Source: Streptomyces sp. NBC_00490 (GTDB taxonomy: Bacteria; Actinomycetota; Actinomycetes; Streptomycetales; Streptomycetaceae). Taken from it: DNA of 64,000 nucleotides. Made by a program: the position numbers and the translations under genes. The stretch spans positions 7,998,001 through 8,062,000 of the forward strand of contig NZ_CP107869.1 in NCBI RefSeq assembly GCF_036013645.1. Reading direction: 5' to 3'. Of the stretch, positions 25,577-35,300 are shown one piece after another. A model generated the notes under the pieces. That model searched no databases and was not told the origin of the DNA. It saw only the letters and a program-made list of their open reading frames with translations. Positions within the stretch are counted from its first letter, which is position 1; each line of letters begins with the position of its first letter.

Positions 25577-27522
25577 GCGCGAACTGCCATGCTGCGGGCG
25601 GCGCGGACGCGACCCTGACCGGGGCGCCCCGGATCGCCCTGGTCGGTGCCCCCAACTCGGGAAAGACCAGCGTCTTCAACGGCCTTACCGGCCTGCGCGC
25701 CAAGACCGGCAACTACCCCGGAGTGACCGTGTCCCGGTTCGTCGGGACCTGCCGGACCGGCCCGCACCGGCATGTGATCGAGGATCTGCCGGGCACCTAC
25801 AGCCTGGAGCCGATCAGCCCGGACGAGCGGATCACCGTCGATGTGCTGGAGGGCCGGCTGGAGGGTGCGCACCGGCCGGACGCGCTGCTGGTCGTCGCGG
25901 ACGCCACCACGCTGGCGCGCTCCCTGGGATTCGTCGCCCAGGTCCTGGCCCGTGGACTGCCGGCCTGCGTGGTGGTGACCTTCACCGACGAACTGGCCCG
26001 ACGTCAGGGCCGCCTGGACCTCGACGCGTTCGCCGAGGCGCTCGGCGTGCCGGTGCTGCCCGTGATCGGCCACCGCGGATACGGCATCGCGCGGCTGCGC
26101 GAGCAGCTCACCACCTGGCGCACCTGGCCGATCCCGGCCGTCGCACCGCCCATCGAGCCGGGCGAGCGGGACGCCTGGGCGCAATCGGTGCTGGCCTACG
26201 CCGGCTACCGGCCCCCCGAGCGCCACCGGGTCACCCAGCGGGTCGACGCGGTGCTGCTGCATCCGGTGTGGGGCACGGCGGTGTTCTTCGCGGTGATGGC
26301 GTTGTTCTTCCAGACCGTCTTCACTTTGGCCTCCCCGTTGCAGGGCGGGGTGGAGTCCCTGTTCGCTTGGCTGTCGGGCCAGGTGGACGCCCATATCGGC
26401 AATCCGTGGCTGTCCGGGCTCCTGGGGGACGCTCTCATCGGCGGGGTCGGCGGCGTGCTGGTGTTCGTCCCGCAGATCGTGCTGCTGTTCCTGCTCCTGG
26501 CCCTGCTGGAGGGAGTGGGGTACATGGCGCGGGCGGCGTTCCTGATGGACCGGGTGATGGCCCGCTTCGGCCTGGAGGGCCGGGCCTTCGTGGCGCTGCT
26601 GTCCTCGTTCGCCTGCGCGATCCCCGGCATCATGGCCACCCGCACCCTGCCCTCGGCCAAGGACCGCCTGGCCACCATGATGGCCGCACCGCTGATGACC
26701 TGCTCGGCCCGGCTCCCGGTCTACGTGCTGCTCATCGGCCTGCTGGTCGACCCGTCCGTGCGTGTCGGCCCGTTCGGCGCGCAGGGCCTGGTCATGTTCG
26801 GTCTCTACCTGCTGGGCGCCGTCTCCGCGATGCTGGCCGCCTGGGCATTCAAGAAGCTCGGCGACCGCCACGGCCAACCGGTGCCGTTCTTCATGGAGCT
26901 GCCGCCCTACCGCTTGCCCGCCCCGCGCGCGGTGCTGGTGGCGATGTGGTCCTCCGCGCGCGCCTTCCTGCGCAAGTGCTCGACCGTCATCGTCGCCACC
27001 AGCATCGTCCTGTGGCTGCTGCTGAACCTGCCGCTGCACACGGCCGCGCAGATGCAGGCGGCAGGCGTGGACACCACCAACCCCACGGCCGTGTCCGCCT
27101 ACACCGTCGACCACAGCTACGCCGCCGGCCTGGGCCGGGCGGTGGCTCCCGTCTTCGACCCGCTGGGCTTCGACTGGCGCATCAACGTCGGCGTGCTGTC
27201 GGCACAGGCCGCCCGCGAGACCTTCGTCGCCACCCTCGGTCAGGTCGCCGCCGCCGAGGATCCCGAAGAGCCGGCACAGGCCCTGCAGGCCATGACCTAC
27301 CCCGACGGGCCCCGCGCCGGACAGCCGGTGTTCACCGCGCCCACCATCGCCGCGCTGCTGGTCTACTTCGTCTATGCGCTGCAGTGCATGGCCACCGTGG
27401 CGGTCCTGCGCCGGGAGACCGGCACCTGGAGATGGCCGGCCATAGCCTTCACCTACCTGACCGTGCTGGCCTGGCTGATGGCCTACCTGGCCCGGACGGT
27501 CACCGTTCTGCTGGGCGGGTGA
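25573..27522 (+). CDS. feoB: Ferrous iron transporter B
   Basis: Membrane Fe(II) permease of 649 aa with an N-terminal GTPase domain: G1 GAPNSGKTS (residues 25-33) and G3 DLPGT (71-75). The usual NxxD G4 motif is not obvious (VVTFTDELARR). The two Gate repeats follow (VPQIVLLFLLLALLEGVGYM; ACAIPGIMATRTLPSAKDR; later GVLSAQAARETFVATLG). It is shorter than E. coli FeoB (773). The GTG start overlaps feoA. Fe(II) is the dominant iron form without oxygen, and the Nar, NirK-associated and radical SAM proteins nearby need iron. Confidence 0.94.
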   Translation: MSANCHAAGGADATLTGAPRIALVGAPNSGKTSVFNGLTGLRAKTGNYPGVTVSRFVGTCRTGPHRHVIEDLPGTYSLEPISPDERITVDVLEGRLEGAHRPDALLVVADATTLARSLGFVAQVLARGLPACVVVTFTDELARRQGRLDLDAFAEALGVPVLPVIGHRGYGIARLREQLTTWRTWPIPAVAPPIEPGERDAWAQSVLAYAGYRPPERHRVTQRVDAVLLHPVWGTAVFFAVMALFFQTVFTLASPLQGGVESLFAWLSGQVDAHIGNPWLSGLLGDALIGGVGGVLVFVPQIVLLFLLLALLEGVGYMARAAFLMDRVMARFGLEGRAFVALLSSFACAIPGIMATRTLPSAKDRLATMMAAPLMTCSARLPVYVLLIGLLVDPSVRVGPFGAQGLVMFGLYLLGAVSAMLAAWAFKKLGDRHGQPVPFFMELPPYRLPAPRAVLVAMWSSARAFLRKCSTVIVATSIVLWLLLNLPLHTAAQMQAAGVDTTNPTAVSAYTVDHSYAAGLGRAVAPVFDPLGFDWRINVGVLSAQAARETFVATLGQVAAAEDPEEPAQALQAMTYPDGPRAGQPVFTAPTIAALLVYFVYALQCMATVAVLRRETGTWRWPAIAFTYLTVLAWLMAYLARTVTVLLGG

Positions 27523-27531
27523 GCCGCGGCC

Positions 27532-28113
27532 ATGATCCCCATACACCCCCAGCAGGTGCCCGGTCGGTCCGACCGGCTGCGCTGGATCATCCCCGCCGGA
27601 CACCTCACCGGCACCGGCCCACTCACGGAGGTACCCGAACCGCTGGCAGCGTTGCTGGCCGACGGCACCCTCGCTCAGATCACCCTGGACGGCGAGGCCG
27701 TCGTCACCAGCCTCGGTGCGGGCCGCACCTGGTCCCAGGAGGGTGCCAGGGTTCGCGGTGCGCTGCACACCGCCCTCGGCGACCCCGACGGATGGATCCC
27801 AGTCACCAGCAGCGCCGCCTACGATGACGACGCGCTGCTGTACGGGGTGGCACGCGAGGTTCTCGCCGGACAGATGGGTGACTTCGCGCGGTCCCACGGC
27901 GGGAGCATCGACCTCGTCGGCGTATGCGACGGCGTCGTCACGGTCCGTCTCGGCGGCGCCTGCCACGACTGCCCCGCCTCCTGGTTCACGCTGCATCAGC
28001 GGCTGGAGCGTCAGCTGCGGCGACGCCATCCCGGTCTGCGGGAAGTCCGCAACGCGGCCTCACCGGCAAGCCTGTTCGGCCGGCTGTGCGACTCCCCCGA
28101 GGCGTCCTCCTGA
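27532..28113 (+). CDS. Nfu-type iron-sulfur cluster scaffold
   Basis: 193 aa. The N-terminal Nfu-N-like domain (about 15-85) is followed by a NifU C-terminal domain (about 105-170) with the cluster-binding cysteines C144 and C147 in GGACHDCPAS. Nfu proteins carry 4Fe-4S clusters to apoproteins. It starts 10 bp after feoB, so iron uptake and cluster delivery are made together. The ribosome site is weak, suggesting translational coupling. It ends at a strong hairpin. Confidence 0.85.
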   Translation: MIPIHPQQVPGRSDRLRWIIPAGHLTGTGPLTEVPEPLAALLADGTLAQITLDGEAVVTSLGAGRTWSQEGARVRGALHTALGDPDGWIPVTSSAAYDDDALLYGVAREVLAGQMGDFARSHGGSIDLVGVCDGVVTVRLGGACHDCPASWFTLHQRLERQLRRRHPGLREVRNAASPASLFGRLCDSPEASS

Positions 28114-28139
28114 CCGCGCCGGCTCAGCCGCAAGCCGCT

Positions 28140-28180
28140 GCGCCCCTCACCTTGCCAACTGTCTGCAAGGTGAGGGGCGC
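28140..28180. terminator. Terminator of the feoAB-nfu operon
   Basis: Perfect 16-bp inverted repeat (28140-28155 and 28165-28180) with a 9-nt loop, 26 bp after the nfu stop. It also faces the end of the minus-strand nar1 unit and may work in both directions. Confidence 0.85.
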
Positions 28181-28216
28181 CGGGGTTCTGGGCGTGGCTG
28201 GTGGCGGGAGGTCTTG

Positions 28217-28480
28217 CTATACGGCCCCGGGGCCGAGGCTCTGGTCGGTCTCAGCGGACCACCGGGCGGCGAGTTCGCCGGCTCGCCGGGCTGCGGCGGC
28301 CACCGCGTCAGGACCGCCGCCCGCCTGGCCTGCCGCGTACCCGACCAGGAAGGTCGTCAGGGGGGCGGCGGGTCGGGCGACGCCGTGAGCGGCATCGCCC
28401 GCGAGGGCGAGGAGGAGGGCGCGGTCGACTTCGAGGTCGATGAACAGGTCGGCCTTGAGAGCGGCCGTCCACTCCTGCAG
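28217..28480 (-). CDS. DUF6457-like small protein, start uncertain (possible frameshift)
   Basis: Reading the minus strand from 28480 gives about 87 residues: LQEWTAALKADLFIDLEVDR, then DAAHGVARPAAPLTTFLVGY, ending at TAG 28217-28219. This has the pattern I associate with the small helical DUF6457 family. No ATG, GTG or TTG precedes it in frame before a stop. The nearby ATG at 28491 is in another frame. Either CTG 28480 is the start, or one base has been lost or gained between them. It lies 63 bp after the VKOR gene at the end of the nar1 operon. DUF6457 sequences are, as I recall, often next to or fused with molybdenum cofactor guanylyltransferases, which would fit a nitrate reductase operon. 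Confidence 0.6.
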   Translation of the reverse strand: MQEWTAALKADLFIDLEVDRALLLALAGDAAHGVARPAAPLTTFLVGYAAGQAGGGPDAVAAAARRAGELAARWSAETDQSLGPGAV

Positions 28481-28543
28481 TCGTCGTCCATGATCGTCGT
28501 TCTTTCATTCCTGTGCCGGTGAACGGGTTGGCGCGGTGGTCGG

Positions 28544-29179
28544 CTACAGCAGGCTGCTCCAGTACGGCCAGAAGCGGGTGAGGACGAGCAGCGCGATCAC
28601 CCCGTACCAGGCGCCGAGGAGCACCCAGTGGGTGTCCCGGACGAGCACCAGCACGCCCCGGCGCACGGGGACGATTCCCTGTTCCAGGCAGTGCAGGGTG
28701 ACATGCCAGAACAGGACGATGGTGACCGCCCAGACGACGGCGCAGTAGGGGCAGAGCTTGTTGAGCTCGTACAGCGACTGCCCGATCAGCCAGTGGACGA
28801 ACACCACCCCCACCAGGGCCCCTGCGTCCAGCGCGAGCCATAGCCGGCGGTGCAGGCACGCTCCGGAGAGTACGGCGATGCCCAGGGCGATCACGGCGGA
28901 GAAGGCGCCCAGTCCGAGCAGCATGTTGGGGAAGCCGAACAGGCTGCCCTGCGGGCTGGACATGACGCTGCCACAACTGACGACGGGGCTGATGTTGCAC
29001 GGCGGTCGGTAGGCCGGGTCTTTGAGGAGCCGCCAGTCGTCCACGGTGAGCTGGAAGGAGGCGAGCCAGCCGACGGTCCCGGTGAGGACCATCACCCATC
29101 CCGTTCGGCGGCTCGCGCCCACTGTGTGCCGGCGCCGGATGGTCGTGGCGTCCGGCGCGAGCACGGGTCCATGACTCAT
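28544..29179 (-). CDS. VKOR-family membrane oxidoreductase
   Basis: 211 aa with about five membrane helices. The vitamin K epoxide reductase signature is complete: loop cysteines C61 and C69 (CNISPVVSCG) and the active CPYC at C143-C146. Bacterial VKORs re-oxidise DsbA-like proteins and pass electrons to menaquinone. The ATG overlaps the narI stop as ATGA, so it is translated with the nar1 operon. It may supply disulfide formation or quinone-linked thiol oxidation when nitrate replaces oxygen as acceptor; that link is inference. Confidence 0.9.
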   Translation of the reverse strand: MSHGPVLAPDATTIRRRHTVGASRRTGWVMVLTGTVGWLASFQLTVDDWRLLKDPAYRPPCNISPVVSCGSVMSSPQGSLFGFPNMLLGLGAFSAVIALGIAVLSGACLHRRLWLALDAGALVGVVFVHWLIGQSLYELNKLCPYCAVVWAVTIVLFWHVTLHCLEQGIVPVRRGVLVLVRDTHWVLLGAWYGVIALLVLTRFWPYWSSLL

Positions 29180-29961
29180 GCGGCGCGCCGGGAGCCGGAG
29201 GCCGGCCGGGTCCGGCCGTCTGCCGTCGGGGCCGGCGCCGGTGCGGCACGCCGCCGGTAGACCAGGTACGGCCGCGCCAGGTAGCCGATCGGGGCGCTCC
29301 ACACGTGCACCAGCCGGGTGAACGGCCAGGCCGCGAAGAGCAGGAAGGCGGTCAGGGCGTGCAGTTGGAACAGTAGCGGGGCTCCGGCGATCGCCTCCGG
29401 GTGCGGCTGGAGGACGAACAGGCCGCGGAACCAGACGGAGACGGTGGAGCGGTAGTCGTAGCCGGCGCCGAAGACGTTGTGGGCGGCGGTGGCGGTGATG
29501 CCGAGCAGGACGGTGGCGGACAGCAGGGGGAAGAGGAGTTTGTCGCTGCGGTCGGTGCCGAGGCGGATCCGGCGGGTCAGGAGCCGACGGGCGCACAGCA
29601 TGCCCAGGCCCGCGACCATGGCGACGCCCGCCACTGATCCCGCCCAGACGGCTGTGGTGTGGTAGGCGTGCTCGCTGATGCCGACGGCCTCGGTCCACGA
29701 GTCGGGAATGGCGAGTCCCACGACATGGCCGGCGATCACCATGAAGGCGCCGAGGTGGAACAGCGGGCTGCCCCAGCGCAGCCAGCGGCGTTCGAGGAGC
29801 TGGCTGGTGTGGGTGGTCCAGCCGAACTGGTCCTGGCGGTAACGCCAGACGTGCCCGACCACGAACACGGCGAGGCAGATGTAAGGGATGGCGACCCAGA
29901 GCAGGAGGTCGGTGCCGCTCGCCGAGGCGGCGGCCGACGGGGACAGGGGTGCGGTGCTCAT
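29176..29961 (-). CDS. narI: Respiratory nitrate reductase, gamma subunit (copy 1)
   Basis: 261 aa membrane cytochrome b subunit that takes electrons from menaquinol. Five predicted helices. Haem-ligand histidines are likely in FVVGHVWRYR, GSPLFHLGAFMVIAGHVVGL and the C-terminal LLFQLHALTAF and RLVHVW. ATGA overlaps join it to narJ upstream and the VKOR gene downstream. The C-terminal tail is Ala/Pro/Arg-rich. Confidence 0.93.
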   Translation of the reverse strand: MSTAPLSPSAAASASGTDLLLWVAIPYICLAVFVVGHVWRYRQDQFGWTTHTSQLLERRWLRWGSPLFHLGAFMVIAGHVVGLAIPDSWTEAVGISEHAYHTTAVWAGSVAGVAMVAGLGMLCARRLLTRRIRLGTDRSDKLLFPLLSATVLLGITATAAHNVFGAGYDYRSTVSVWFRGLFVLQPHPEAIAGAPLLFQLHALTAFLLFAAWPFTRLVHVWSAPIGYLARPYLVYRRRAAPAPAPTADGRTRPASGSRRAA

Positions 29962-30785
29962 CGGGTGCCTTCCATACGGCTGGTGGTCGGGTCGGCGGGC
30001 GGCACACGGGTCGGCGGAGCGGCCATCGGTGGCACGAACGTGCCCGGCGGGGCGAACTCCCCCTCCCCGTACGTCCCGTAGGGATCGAGGCCGACCTCCT
30101 CGTTCGGCGGTCCCTCGGCGACCAGCTGGGCCACCGCCGCGCGGTCCGCCTCGGTGGGCGGCGGCAGCAGGGTGAGTAGCGCGGCCAGCACGTGCCGGTA
30201 GGGCGAGTCGGCGTCGGCCAGTGCCCGGTGGATCAGCTCCAGGCCGCGCCGGTGCTGGCGCAGCGGTGCCTCGCCGCCCCCCGGGCCTACGAGGGCGGCG
30301 AACTCCAGGACGACCGGCAGGTGGTCGGGCAGTTCACCCCCGTCGATGTCCCAGCCGGCGGCCTTGTACCGCTGGTTCAGGGTGAGCAGGGCCATGCCGC
30401 GGCGGCGGGTGTCGCCGTGCAGGTAGTAGGTGAGGTAGAGGCTGCTCTTGCGGCGCAGGTCGAACATCTCGACGTAGTGCCGCTCCAGCGCCTCCGTCTC
30501 CTGACCCGTGAGCCAGGTGGTGAAGTCGGCCAGGTGTTCGGCGGCGGGCGAGGGCGGCAGCGCCTCGACGGTGGCGGTGAGCACCTGGCGGGCGGCGGCG
30601 AGTTCGGCGTCCGGGTACTGCAGCAGCAGCGAGCACAGGCGCAGCAGCAGGGTGCGTGCCTGGGCTTCCTCGGGGGTGAGGCGGGACGGGCGGCGTATGG
30701 CTGCCCGGACGCGGGTGCGGACGAGGGCGGGGATCGATGGGGGTCCCCCCAGGCGTTCAGCTCTGGGGGAGGGCAGCGGGCTCAC
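29958..30785 (-). CDS. narJ: Nitrate reductase assembly chaperone (copy 1)
   Basis: 275 aa cytoplasmic NarJ/TorD-type chaperone needed for cofactor insertion into NarG. The typical YVEMFDLRRKSSLYLTYYLH, GDTRRRGMAL and ELPDHLPVVLEF motifs are present. It carries an N-terminal extension of about 35 residues and a Pro-rich C-terminal tail not seen in copy 2. It overlaps narH and narI by four bases each. Confidence 0.92.
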   Translation of the reverse strand: MSPLPSPRAERLGGPPSIPALVRTRVRAAIRRPSRLTPEEAQARTLLLRLCSLLLQYPDAELAAARQVLTATVEALPPSPAAEHLADFTTWLTGQETEALERHYVEMFDLRRKSSLYLTYYLHGDTRRRGMALLTLNQRYKAAGWDIDGGELPDHLPVVLEFAALVGPGGGEAPLRQHRRGLELIHRALADADSPYRHVLAALLTLLPPPTEADRAAVAQLVAEGPPNEEVGLDPYGTYGEGEFAPPGTFVPPMAAPPTRVPPADPTTSRMEGTR

Positions 30786-32317
30786 GGACGGCCTCCGGCG
30801 GGGGTTTCGGGCGAGCGGCGGCGCAGGGCGGGGATGCCGAGCATGATCTTGCGGGGTTCGGCGGCGTCGGACGACTCGACCGGGCAGCGGTTCTCCATCG
30901 CGGTCAGCGCGGCGGCGTCTTCCTTGTGCGCGGCCGGGACGACGTACCGGTCGGCGTACTTGGCCACGGCGAGGAGCCGGTGCAGGTCCTCCGCCTCGCG
31001 GGGGGTGAGGCCCACGGCCTTCAGCGCAGCCTCGTCGCCGGACTCGCCGAGGGTGCGTTCACGCATGTACGAGCGCAGCGCGGTGAGCTTCATCAGCACT
31101 CCGGCGACCACGTCCGTGTCCCCGGCGGTGAACAGCTCCGCCAGGTATTCCAGCGGGATGCGCAGCCGGGTGACGGCGGCGAACACGTGGTCGGGGTCGT
31201 CCTGGTTGCCGCCCGCCGCGTCGACGGCGTCGAGGACGGGGGAGAGCGGGGGCACGTACCAGACCATCGGCATCGTCCGGTACTCCGGGTGCAGCGGCAG
31301 CGCCACCTTGTACCTCATCACGAGGTCGTAGACCGGGGAGCGGCGGGCCGCGTCCAGCCAGTCCTCCGGGATGCCGGCCTCCCGTGCCGCCGTGATCACG
31401 GCGGGGTCGTGCGGGTCGAGGAAGACGCCGCGCTGGGCGTCGAGCAGGTCCTTCTCATCCGGGGTGGCGGCGGCCTCGCCGACGCGGTCGGCGTCGTACA
31501 GCAGCAGACCGAGGTAGCGCAGTCGGCCGACGCAGGTCTCGGAGCAGACGGTGGGCTGGCCGGCCTCGATGCGCGGGAAGCAGAACGTGCACTTCTCGGC
31601 CTTGCCGGTGGCGTGGTTGACGTACACCTTCTTGTACGGGCACGCCGTCACGCACATCCGCCAGCCGCGGCAGCGGTCCTGGTCGACCAGGACGATGCCG
31701 TCCTCGACGCGCTTGTACATCGCGCCGGACGGGCAGGCGGAGACGCAGGCCGGATTGAGGCAGTGTTCGCACAGGCGGGGGAGGTGGAAGAGGAAGGTCT
31801 GCTCGAACTCGAACTTGACCTTCTGAGCCCATTCCCCGGTGAGGTTGGGGTCGCCGGCGGCGTTCTCGGGGGCGCCGCCGAGGCCGTCCTCCCAGTTGGC
31901 GCCCCAGGTGATGGCGGTGGGTTTGCCGGTGAGGACGGAGCGGGGGCGGGCGACGGGTATGTCCTTGCCGGCCGGGGCGTTGACGAGGTTGTCGTAGTCG
32001 TAGGTGACGGGCTCGTAGTAGTCCTCGATGGACGGCAGGTCCGGGTTGGAGAACAGGGACAGGAGCCTCTTGATCCGGCCGCCGGAGCGCAGGACGAGGC
32101 GTCCGCGCTTGTCGAGCATCCAGCCGCCCTTCCACTGCTCCTGGTCCTCGTAGCGGCGGGGGTAGCCGACGCCGGGTTTGGTCTCGACGTTGTTGAACCA
32201 GGCGTACTCGACGCCGGTGCGGTTGGTCCACGTCTGCTTGCAGGTGACCGAGCAGGTGTGGCAGCCGATGCACTTGTCGAGGTTCATCACCATGGCGATC
32301 TGGGCCATCACTCGCAT
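30782..32317 (-). CDS. narH: Respiratory nitrate reductase, beta subunit (copy 1)
   Basis: 511 aa iron-sulfur subunit moving electrons from NarI to NarG. Cysteine clusters are CIGCHTCSVTC, CEHCLNPACVSACP, CRGWRMCVTACP and CTFCFP. The CxxW (CRGW) replaces one cysteine, which in E. coli NarH marks the 3Fe-4S cluster. The length equals E. coli NarH (512). It lies directly downstream of narG. Confidence 0.95.
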   Translation of the reverse strand: MRVMAQIAMVMNLDKCIGCHTCSVTCKQTWTNRTGVEYAWFNNVETKPGVGYPRRYEDQEQWKGGWMLDKRGRLVLRSGGRIKRLLSLFSNPDLPSIEDYYEPVTYDYDNLVNAPAGKDIPVARPRSVLTGKPTAITWGANWEDGLGGAPENAAGDPNLTGEWAQKVKFEFEQTFLFHLPRLCEHCLNPACVSACPSGAMYKRVEDGIVLVDQDRCRGWRMCVTACPYKKVYVNHATGKAEKCTFCFPRIEAGQPTVCSETCVGRLRYLGLLLYDADRVGEAAATPDEKDLLDAQRGVFLDPHDPAVITAAREAGIPEDWLDAARRSPVYDLVMRYKVALPLHPEYRTMPMVWYVPPLSPVLDAVDAAGGNQDDPDHVFAAVTRLRIPLEYLAELFTAGDTDVVAGVLMKLTALRSYMRERTLGESGDEAALKAVGLTPREAEDLHRLLAVAKYADRYVVPAAHKEDAAALTAMENRCPVESSDAAEPRKIMLGIPALRRRSPETPAGGRP

Positions 32318-32318
32318 G

Positions 32319-35300
32319 TCAGTACTCCACTTGCTGGCTGCGGCGGCGGATGACGGTGACCTCGTCGCGCTGGTTGCCGGTCGGGCCGTAATAGTTGAAG
32401 GCGTAGGTGAACTGGGCGTAGCCGCCCGCGAGATGGGTGGGCTTGAGCAGGAGCCTGGTGAGGGAGTTGTGGATGCCGCCGCGTTTGCCGCTGACCTCGG
32501 TCTTCGGCACGTTCACGTTGCGGTCCTGGGCGTGGTACATGTACACGGTTCCCTCGGGCATGCGGTGGGTGACCACGGCCCGGGCGGCGACGACGCCGTT
32601 GCGGTTGTACGCCTCGATCCACTCGTTGTCCTTGACGCCGATCTTCTCGGCGTCGGCGGTGGACATCCAGATCGTGGGTCCGCCGCGGGACAGGTCGAGC
32701 ATGTACTTGTTGTCCTGGTAGTTCGAGTGGATGGACCACTTCGAGTGCGGGGTCAGATAGCGGACGGTGACCTCCGCCCGGCCGTCCTCGCGCAGCTGCT
32801 CGTCGCCGTAGTGCCGGGGCGTGTTCAACGGCGGTCGGTAGACGGGAAGTTGCTCGCCGAGTTCGGCGATCCAGTCGTGCTGGACGAAGAAGTGCTGGCG
32901 GCCGGTGAGGGTGTGCCAGGGCTTCTTGTGCTCGGTGTTGATCACGAACGGGGAGTAGCGGCGCCCGCCGGTCTCCGAGCCCGACCACTCGTACGACGTC
33001 ATCACCGAACGGGGCTGGGTGCGCGTGTCGGCGAAGGTGATCCGGTCGGCCTCGCGCTCGGCGGCGAGTTCGACCAGGCCCTCGCTGCCGGTCTGCCGCT
33101 CCAGCTCCCGGAAGCCTTCGGTGGCCAGGCGGCCGTTGGTGGTGCCGGACAGGGCGAGGATCGCCTCGCACATGTCGGAGGCGGTGGCGAGGGAGGGCCG
33201 TCCGGCGGCGATGCCGTCCCTGACGGTGCCGTTGCGGTGCCGGAGGTCGTCGATCTCCTGGTTCGGGTGGACGGTGACGCCCTTGGTGGTGGTGCCCAGC
33301 GTGTCGAGCAGCGGGCCGACGGCGCGCATTTTCTGCGCGATCGCGGCGTAGTCCCGCTCGATGACCACGAGCTTGGGCATGGTCCGCCCGGGGACCGGTT
33401 CGCACTCGCCGGCCTTCCAGTCCCGTACCACCCCGCCCGGCTGGGCGAGTTCGTCCGGGGTGTCGTGCAGCAGCGGCACCGCGAGGACATCGGTGCGGGT
33501 GCCGAGGTGGTCGGCGGCCAGTTCGCTGAACTTGTCGGCCATCGTCAGGAACATGTCGTAGTCGGTGCGGGCCTGCCAGGGCGGGGCGATGGCCGGGGTG
33601 AAGGCGTGGACGAAGGGGTGCATGTCTGTGCTGGACAGGTCGTCCTTCTCGTACCAGGTGGCGGCCGGCAGGACGACGTCGGAGAGCAGGCTGGTGGAGG
33701 TCATGCGGAAGTCCATGGTGACGAGCAGGTCGAGCTTGCCCTCGGGGGCCTCCTCCCGCCACACCACCTCCTTCGGACGGCCCTCGGACGGGGTCTGCTC
33801 GGAGCGGACGGCCGCGTCGGTGCCCAGCAGGTGGCGCAGGAAGTACTCGTTGCCCTTGCCGGAGGAGCCGAGCAGGTTGGCCCGCCACACCGTCAGCACA
33901 CGCGGGAAGTTGGCCGGGTCGTCGGGGTCCTCGACGGCGAACCGCAGCCGCCCGGACTTCAGCTCGTCCACGATGTGCTCGGCGACCGGCCGGCCCGCAG
34001 CGGCTGCTTCGTCGGTCAGATCGAGGGGGTTGCGGTTGAAGCCGGGGTGACCGGGAGTCCAGCCCAGCCGCACGGCCTGCGCGAGTGTGTCCGCGAACGC
34101 CTTGCCCTTGAACCGGCCTTTCCCGAGCGGGGAAGCGAGCTCGTCGGGCCCGAACGCCTCGTGGCGCCACTGGTCGGAGTTCAGGTACCAGTACGAGGTG
34201 CCCGCCATGTGCCGGGTGGGCCGCTGCCAGTCGAAGGCGAACGACAGGTGCTGCTGTCCGGTGACCGGGCGGACCTTCTCCTGGCCGACGTAGTGCGCCC
34301 AGCCGCCGCCGTTGACGCCCTGGCAGCCGGTCATCGTGATCAGCGCCAAGAAGGCCCGGTAGATGGTGTCGGAGTGGAACCAGTGGTTGGTGCCCGCTCC
34401 CAGCGCGATCATCGAGCGGCCGTTGGTGCGCTCGGCGTTGCGTGCGAACTCCCGGCCGATGCGGGCCGCCTGCTCCGCCGGGACCGAGGTGATCGTCTCC
34501 TGCCAGGCCGGGGTGTACGGCTCGGACGCGTCCTCGTACGAGGCGGGCCAGTTGCCCGGCAGCCCGGGGCGTGCGACGCCGTACTGTGCCAGCATCAGGT
34601 CGAAGACCGTGGTGACGAGCCGGCCGCCGACCCGGCGCACCGGCACCCCGCGCACCAGGACCGAACCGCCTTCCGTGCTGCCCTCGTCGAAGCGGGGCAG
34701 CGCGACCTCGGCCGTCTCCTCGGCCCGCTCCAGCAGGCTCAGTTCGGGCACGACGTCGCCCAGGTCCAGGTTCCAGCGGCCTCGCCCGGCTTCCCCCCAC
34801 CGGAAGCCGAGCGAGCCGTTGGGGACCACGGGTTCGCCCGTGGCCCCGTCCAGGAGGACCGTCTTGGACTCGGCGTGCTCCGTGTCGTGTCCGAGGTCGG
34901 CGGCGGTCAGGAACCCGTCCGGGACGAGACCGTGCTCGTGCTCGCGCAGGGTCACCAGGAACGGCGCGTCGGTGAACTTGCGCATGTAGTCCTGGAAGTA
35001 GGGCACCTCGCGGTCGACCAGGAACTCGCGCAGGATGACGTGGCCCATGGCCATCGCCAGCGCCCCGTCCGTGCCGGGGTGCGGGGCGACCCATTCGTCG
35101 GCGTGCTTGACGTTGTCGGCATAGTCGGGGCTGACCGCGACGACCTTGGTGCCGTTGTAGCGGGTCTCGGTGAGGAAGTGCGCGTCGGGCGTGCGGGTGA
35201 CGGGGATGTTGGAGCCCCACATGATCAGATAGCCCGCGTTCCACCAGTCCGCGGCCTCCGGCACGTCCGTCTGGTCGCCGAAGACCTGCGGCGAGGCGAT

